Source: Anastatus disparis
Lineage: Eukaryota; Arthropoda; Insecta; Hymenoptera; Eupelmidae
Direction of reading: 5' to 3'
Assembly: GCA_017163975.1 (NCBI GenBank)
Contig: JAFFSR010000370.1
Coordinates: 2,716,001-2,780,000, forward strand
DNA length: 64,000 nt
The position numbers were made by a program, and so were the translations under genes. Below, piece after piece: positions 57,660 to 64,000 of this stretch. The notes under the pieces are model-generated. The model worked only from the letters and a program-made list of their open reading frames with translations, made no database searches and was not told where the DNA came from. Position 1 is the stretch's first letter. Each line of letters begins with the position of its first letter.

Positions 57660-58320
57660 TAGGAGAGTGTCACACCTCCGAATCACGGATTCTGCTCAAA
57701 CTTCGGGATAAGTCTTTAGATGATGAAATATGGAAAAAGCTAAAGTTATAGTCATAAATACTCAATATTTCCTTAGTTATAGGCAATTAAAGAAAATCAC
57801 TAAAAAAGTTACTAGATTTTTAAACGCATATAGTTCTTTAGCATTGATAGCTACAAGCTTGAAACTTTTTTTAAATTAAAGCTGATCTCAAATCCTTTCG
57901 AAACAGTAGTTACAGCATGTAAAAATATTATTTTTTCCCAAAGTTAGAGCGTGATAAACATTGGACCTGATTTTTCTTTTAAAAACATTAATTAATAATA
58001 AAAACTGAAATTAGGTCCAATGTTTATCACGCTCTAACTTTGGGAAAAAATAATATTTTACATGCTGTAACTACTGTTTTGAAAGGATTTGAGCTCAGCT
58101 TTAATTTAAACAAAGTTTCAAGCTTGTAGCTATCAATGCTAAAGAACTATATGCGTTTAAAAATCTAGTAACTTTTTTAGTGATTTTCTTTAATTGCCTG
58201 TAACTAGAGAAATATTGATTATTTATGACTATAACTTTAGCTTTTTCCATATTTTATCATCTGAAAACTTATCTCGAAGTTTGAGCAAAATCCGTGATCC
58301 GGAGGTGTAACACTCTCCTA
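57660..58320. mobile_element. 660-bp near-perfect palindrome with TA ends
   Basis: Ends TAGGAGAGTGTCACACCTCC and GGAGGTGTAACACTCTCCTA are inverse, and the arms match almost base for base for about 310 bp each (for example CATGCTGTAACTACTGTTT opposite AAACAGTAGTTACAGCATG), with a small loop near 57990. TA at both edges fits a Tc1/mariner-type target. No coding potential. Confidence 0.85.
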
Positions 58321-59667
58321 GTAAGTTGAAAACGGTTACTTTTAAGAGTACTTAAATCATTTCTTAAATATCATGGCACAAATAATATTTTTTCAAACAC
58401 CGCAACTTTTTATTTAAATAAAGTTTATAACAGAATTGGTAGGAAAAGTAATTTTCTCATTTTCATAGTTTGCGTAGTATATCATATAATAAATTATAAA
58501 AAAATGTTAAATGTAACTCAAGACAAAAACTCAAGATTAGTGACAAATGAAGCCTCGAGCAACAAAAATGACCAAGCCCATTTTGTTTTAAATTGAGTTA
58601 ATAAGTAAAGCACTTGCTTATCAAAAATGGTCAAGTCCAATTTTAATTTTAAGAATAGAGTACATGTGCATTTTTATGAATATACACACGCATATACTTA
58701 CACATAAACATAATACGCTCACAAATACACACTCGTAAGCATATGCAATAATAATATACTATGTGTTATTTATAAATAATAAACGCGTATTTATGAGTGT
58801 ACGTCTATGTTTGTTGATAATGTTCAGCGAGCTTCTGAGAATAAACTTTAGCGTTTTTTCGATTTGCAGCAGTTTTTTGATATACGAAAAAAAATTGAAA
58901 AATCGAATTTAAAAGCTTAAGTTTTATCGTGTATATACCTTGCGAATTTATCACTATAAAAAGAAATAAATATATTCAAAAATAGGATTAAATATAGTAA
59001 ATATATAATTTAATATAGTAAGTTTAAATATAGTAGAAAATAGGATAAAAAATATAAATGACTTAATAATTTAATTTTCGAAAAAAATGGACTTCATTTT
59101 TGTTGTGAGACGCTTCGACATTATGTTATATTATTTGACAAATCTATAAATTACAAATCTAAAATTGCTAAGTCCGGATAATATTTTTGAATAAAAAATA
59201 ACTGAGTCCCGATTTTGCATCAAAATTAGTCAAGTCCTTCAATTTTTTTTTTTCAAAACTAGCCAAGTCCATAGCCACATTAAAGTTAGCTAAGTCCATA
59301 TTAAAAAATTATTTTTCTCTTTAAAAAATCAATTTAGAGTTTTCGAAACATGTGCAAAAATCTTATTTTTTATCGGTGAATTCAATAGTATATTGGTTAA
59401 CAAGCGATTTAGAATCATTTAAAAGATAGAGGTTTTTTGCATTTTTCTCAAAATGCGTTGGTTGTGACTTAGCCGCGTATGTTGTGAGACGCTTCAAATA
59501 ATCATTTATGAAATTTTTATTATAATATTAAAATGTGAAAGTCAAATGAAAATCTTTGAAATAAAATATTATTTTTCACTTTATTAAAAATAATTATAAA
59601 TATTGAAGATTGTTCATGAAGTAAATATTCATAAAAAATAATAGTTATTCCCAGAATTAAAGCAATT
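58321..59667. repeat. Spaced AAGTCC motifs and a duplicated TGTTGTGAGACGCTTC
   Basis: Between 58570 and 59300 the words CAAGCCCATTTTG, TCAAGTCCAATTTT, GCTAAGTCCGGAT, GTCAAGTCCTTC, GCCAAGTCCATAG and GCTAAGTCCATAT recur at irregular intervals. TGTTGTGAGACGCTTC occurs at 59103 and 59480 in the same orientation. The second copy is 190 bp from the transposase stop codon, so it may lie near an end of that transposon, but I found no inverted mate to the right of the gene. No gene was seen here. Confidence 0.4.
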
Positions 59668-61806
59668 TTATTCTTCTTCATCACTGTCTTCATTTATGCA
59701 AACTTCTATTTGATCTTTAAGAAACATATTAGAAAGAATTTCAGCTGGTTTTATAATTTTTGATAAGTATCTTCCGTGAGAAAGGTAATAAATAATTGCT
59801 GCAATGTGTGCACAACATCCAATAGTGCGGTTACCATTAGCACAATCACAATAATATCTAATAATGCTGGAATAGCCAATGCCATTAGGTTGATACTGAA
59901 TGAAACATTTATATTGTTTTCTATTTACATGTCTCGATTGTACTTTGAGTTTAAGAATATTTGATCTTTCTTTAATATACCCTATTTTTAAATTGTTATC
60001 CGAGTCCAACATCTCTGCTAAATAGGATATGCTCTGTTTAAGCAGGTATGACCCTGTAAAAAGAATTTTTAAGTCTTTCTTCGTTAATTCAGGAAAATCT
60101 GACAAATCACTTGAAGTTTCGGTAACAAATGGTAGTTTTCGACGGCTCCACCTTTCTGCAGCTACTTCCTCTGCTAATGTATTTACAGTTTCTTTCTTAG
60201 ATTGCACGATGTTAAATATTTCATCTTGCACATCTTTATCAGAATCTAGACGCACTCCAAATAAATTATTAAAATAGCAAGCAATTCGACAGTAAGATTC
60301 AGTATCTTTTAACATTTTGTTATCAAGTTTACGATCTAATAATTTGTTTTTTTTCTTTTCAATCCCATGTATTGCTTCTGCAACCCATCTTAATTTTGTT
60401 GTAAATCGAGTTTCATTTGATTCTTCTGTTGAGAGTTGTGATTTTTTACCTTGAAGTGCTGGCATCAAAACAGTGTAACCTATATCTTCTAATTTTTTTT
60501 TTATATCTCGAAAGCCTCTATCCAATACGAAAATATCACCTTTGTGAAGCAATTTAGTTAAAACTTCTTTTTCTGTTTCTAATATTTTCATTAAAATACT
60601 GGCATCATTCATGTTAGCAAGATATGGTTCTAACTGATCAATAACGTAGCCATTAGTGATACAAATTGTAAATGGTTTTAATAAAGGAACTTTTTTTTGA
60701 CCTGAAAAAGATTTTCTTTGATATTCATTGTTTGAGCTTTTTTCGTGTCTGATGTATGTTCCATCACAAATCAAAATAAGTTTTTTTCCTGGTTGCAAAA
60801 GTTTTGCCATTTGAGAAGTTTCATTTTGAATCAAGTAATCCCTATCAGCATTCTTTAATCCAAAGTAATTTGGTAATACATCATTTTCAAAAGACACTAA
60901 TACTGAATAACAAATATCAGATATTTGTTGTTCTTTTTCGATATCGAATACTGAAGAAATAACTGCATTTGAATTACCAGTGCGCATTTTAAATAAAAAT
61001 ATAATTATGGCTTGAGTTACTGTTCTTACATTAGAATTTCTAAGAGAAGTAAGCCGCTCTCGTAGTTTTATAATATTCTCCCAATTCAATCCTGTTAATA
61101 TTTTTAATTTCTTCTCAGGCATATCAAAATCAGCTGTCTTATCTAACAAAGTTTCATTTGCCCTTGCAGACATTTCATTAAGGAATTCAGGTAATTCTGT
61201 AACCTCTATTACACTCGTGTTAGAAAAAATTTTTATCTTATTCAAGTCTTCTTCAAAAAAATTTTTTCGAATCAAATGGTCACGACAGCACCTATTACCC
61301 TTTGGTATAAATAAATTAATTCTACTGAATGTTTGAACTCGAACAGTTAAAGGCACTAAAGTAAGATTACTTTGTTTTCGGAATCCACAAATAAAACAAT
61401 ATTTATGAGTTGCAATTGTCCTTGTAATAGATAATTCTACAGTTTTAGGTTCTTCTTATTCAACTACTTTATACGACAATGACTCTGATGATTCACTTAT
61501 ACTAAGCTGAGAAAGGGTACTAGAACATGATTCTTGAGATGAAATATTTTCTGAGGTATTACCAGGATTGATTGTGTTAGAGCGTGACATATCTTTTATC
61601 ATTCGGATTCTACATGAATTACATACTACATCATTGATGTTAATATTTTCTATATTTGACAATCGCTTAGCGTATTCCAATTCAATTTCTGTACTAATAA
61701 TTTTCTTCTGACCACTAGTTTTCCGTAAATGAATAGTACACATAGCGCATTTCCTATCATCTCGCTGCCTTGTATTTGTGTCATTATTTTCATTAGAAGA
61801 TGCCAT
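59668..61806 (-). pseudogene. DDE transposase with SWIM zinc finger, one internal stop
   Basis: A single frame of 713 codons from ATG 61806 to the stop at 59668, broken only by a TAA at 61458-61456 (codon 117). N-terminal Cys pairs CAMC .. CNSC and, after the stop, CFICG .. CCRDH look like zinc-binding DNA-recognition modules. The catalytic core reads ILICDGTYIRHEKSS (Asp 1), FVLDRGFRDIKKKL (Asp 2) and RWVAEAIHGIEKKK (Glu), spaced as in DDE_Tnp_4 enzymes of the PIF/ISL2EU type. Near the C-terminus, YYCDCANGNRTIGCCAHIAA is a SWIM-type CxCx(n)CxH finger. It would cut and paste its own element. Terminal repeats were not identified. It could also be a domesticated gene whose first exon ends near codon 117, but no GT/AG borders fit clearly. 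Confidence 0.75.
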
Positions 61807-62515
<709 letters not shown>

Positions 62516-62540
62516 GAGTCCAATTCCTTAGACCAAGCGT

Positions 62541-62933
62541 TTAAGAGCAGGCCGGATTCGCTGTCCTTGTCTAATTGGCATTTTTGTTATTTACTCAAGT
62601 ATTAATCGGTGTATCTGCAAATTGAAGGTTATGCGCAATAGATATTATTATTACAAATATTTATGCACAAGAAAAAAAAAATCTATCGCTTTGTTTTTGA
62701 GAAAAGTAAGGAACGCGAAAATATTATAAACATAATCTTTTACTTCGGTGTTCCTTACTTTTCTCAAAAACAAATCGGTAGATTTTTTTTTTCTTGTGCA
62801 TAGATATTCATAATAATAATATCTATTGCGATCAACCATTATTTTGAAGATACACCGATTATTACTTGAGTAAATAACAAACAACTCAATTGTTACTCGG
62901 TCGGTATCAGGTTCTACTCCGGCCTGCCGTTAA
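62541..62933. mobile_element. TTAA-flanked foldback MITE (family 4), copy 3, inverted
   Basis: An inverted, nearly identical copy of 26015-26407 and 26698-27090: it starts TTAAGAGCAGGCCGGATTCG and ends CTACTCCGGCCTGCCGTTAA. Three copies this similar in one window suggest recent amplification. Confidence 0.9.
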
Positions 62934-62998
62934 AGTAATAGAATAGGGATAGGTTCGCTTGTTCCTGAGGAATATAGTGGAATATGGCGAACCAGGCG

Positions 62999-63034
62999 TA
63001 TATAAGCAGCGCCGTTAACCAAAGTGAGTCAGTC
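62999..63034 (+). promoter_or_regulatory. Core promoter: TATA box and initiator
   Basis: TATATAAG at 62999-63006 and an arthropod-type initiator TCAGTC at 63029-63034, with the presumed +1 A at 63031, place the TATA 32 bp upstream of the start, the optimal distance. A stem GGTTCGC (62952-62958) / GCGAACC (62987-62993) precedes it. Transcription would run rightwards into the stem-loop series. Confidence 0.55.
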
Positions 63035-63066
63035 CTGCTCCGAGATCTTCTGAGTATTCATTCCGG

Positions 63067-63580
63067 ATAATACTCATGTGATCGCACGTAGTATTATTGG
63101 GAATTAATACAATTGGTCGAGATATTTATCGCTAAGGGATCACACTTGGTGATATATGATTTCGACCAAGATCAATTCCTAGGGGAGCTGTTAAACCTAT
63201 TTTATAATACATGTGATCGCACGTTATTGTGGAGCAGGTGGTACAGTAAAAGTCTATCGTTGCATCATAGTACATGGGATTGCTCATGCGTGAGGTAACC
63301 TAGATTTCCGTCCTTCCTGTCTTGGAGTATTGCCATATGGTACAGGTGATTGCACGTGACTATATGGTAATATAAGAATAACCGACGACTGTTATGCGGT
63401 CCAGGGGATTGCTCGTGGTCGTATGAGAGTCTCAGTTGAAGACATCCTTCTTGCACTAAGTTAGGTTCGGGTTGTAGTCAGGTGATTACGCGTGATTGCA
63501 AAACGAATTTATCTTGGCAACCAGTAATTGCACTCTGTATTACGGGATCGCTCGTGGTCGGGAGGCAATTAAGGGTTTTT
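63067..63580 (+). ncRNA. Series of eight stem-loops with a conserved loop, probable LTR R region or structured RNA
   Basis: The loop motif CATGTGATCGCACGT and variants (AGGTGATTGCACGTGAC, AGGGGATTGCTCGTGGT, GGGATCGCTCGTGG, GGTGATTACGCGTGA) occurs near 63075, 63135, 63210, 63271, 63343, 63403, 63480 and 63543. Arms that pair differ each time: ATAATACT/AGTATTAT; TTGGTCGA/TCGACCAA; ATAATA/TATTGT; TATTGCCATAT/ATATGGTAATA; GACT..ATGC/GTAT..AGTC; AATTGC/GCAATT. Different arms around a kept loop speak for RNA structure. Coding is not supported: both short frames here (63113-63298, 63456-63265) cross the stems. A solo LTR of an unknown retroelement or a non-coding RNA gene are the options. Confidence 0.5.
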
Positions 63581-64000
63581 GCACCTTCTAGAATTATGTT
63601 TGCGCTTTCACGAAATCTTAAATTTAATACCACTAGTTAGGTTTTAAGTTTATTTCAAAACGCATATTAGTTTAATTATTGGAAAACTAAGAACAACGTC
63701 ATCTTTCATTTGTTTCAGACTGCTGACTCGTGAATACAAATAACTACTGTTATATTTGCTTTTGTATTTTATTATTTTATTTAAGAATATATTTGTAGTT
63801 AAATTAATTTATTATTTTTCTTATTTGAATAAACCTTAACTGAATCCTGTATCGCTGAAGCATCTGGCATCCTAACAGTAAAATCCTATCCGTTACAAGT
63901 TTTCTGTTTTAAGATTCGAATTTAAAAACATTTAAGTAATGTTTATATCTGTATTTTTTTCTTATCATGAGACAGATAAAGACAGAATGAGGTATGAGTA
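63581..64000 (+). other. Downstream part of the same possible transcript
   Basis: An AATAAA at 63828-63833 followed within 50 bp by CATCCTAACA could end the transcript begun at about 63031 (about 0.82 kb), and TAACA is a common LTR terminus. No tRNA-primer match follows it, and no second copy is in the window, so an LTR is not proven. The rest to the window end shows nothing recognisable. Confidence 0.35.

Noticed and set aside
63067..63580. CRISPR-like array
   Set aside because: Short words at regular distance recall a CRISPR, but the repeats are imperfect, spacers pair as stems, and the DNA is eukaryotic.

Overview
The window is eukaryotic, AT-rich DNA with no operon structure. Its transposon repertoire (Ty1/copia, errantivirus-like Ty3/gypsy with an envelope gene, an I/LOA-type LINE with RNase H, TTAA-flanked foldback elements, a DDE+SWIM transposase) and one spliced exon of a fatty acyl-CoA reductase point to an arthropod, most likely an insect; I cannot name the order. 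Almost all of the window is nested transposable elements. The only convincing host coding sequence is a 110-bp exon on the minus strand at 44332-44441.

Layout. 1-2078: palindromic MITEs and a decayed Copia relic between two partial LTRs. 2079-41640: a diverged satellite-like repeat of about 178-179 bp (seen at 2079-2632, 13168-14250, 20831-20950 and 41293-41640) broken by three large insertions. These are R, a decayed minus-strand Gypsy element (2633-13163, TSD TAAA) that later took in a 2.3-kb non-coding TIR element and several foldback elements; W, a Copia element (14251-20830, TSD CCACA); and X, a foldback element with ends at 20951 and 41292. X was itself split by another foldback (Y, 20977-25421), by two TTAA foldback MITEs, and by Z, a 12.7-kb Gypsy/errantivirus-like element (28298-41035, TSD TAAG).

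41641-54000: MITEs, a decayed short-motif repeat, the reductase exon, then a 5'-truncated Gypsy element (G, about 44590-53961) that carries a LINE (L, 46943-52618) inside its pol gene with a 13-bp target duplication. 54000-59660: decayed sequence, minisatellites and a 660-bp palindrome. 59668-61806: a nearly intact DDE transposase with a SWIM zinc finger, in one frame with a single stop codon. 62416-64000: a microsatellite, a TTAA foldback, then a TATA/Inr core promoter followed by a series of eight stem-loops sharing a conserved loop, which I consider the least explained feature.

Genes do not cooperate here as a pathway. Each element carries or has lost its own replication genes: gag-pro-pol(-env) in the LTR elements, ORF1/ORF2 in the LINE, transposase in the DNA element. 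Every retroelement coding region has stops or frameshifts, so all look inactive; Z and L are the youngest looking. Positions come from reading by eye; boundaries without a TSD or LTR terminus are approximate.
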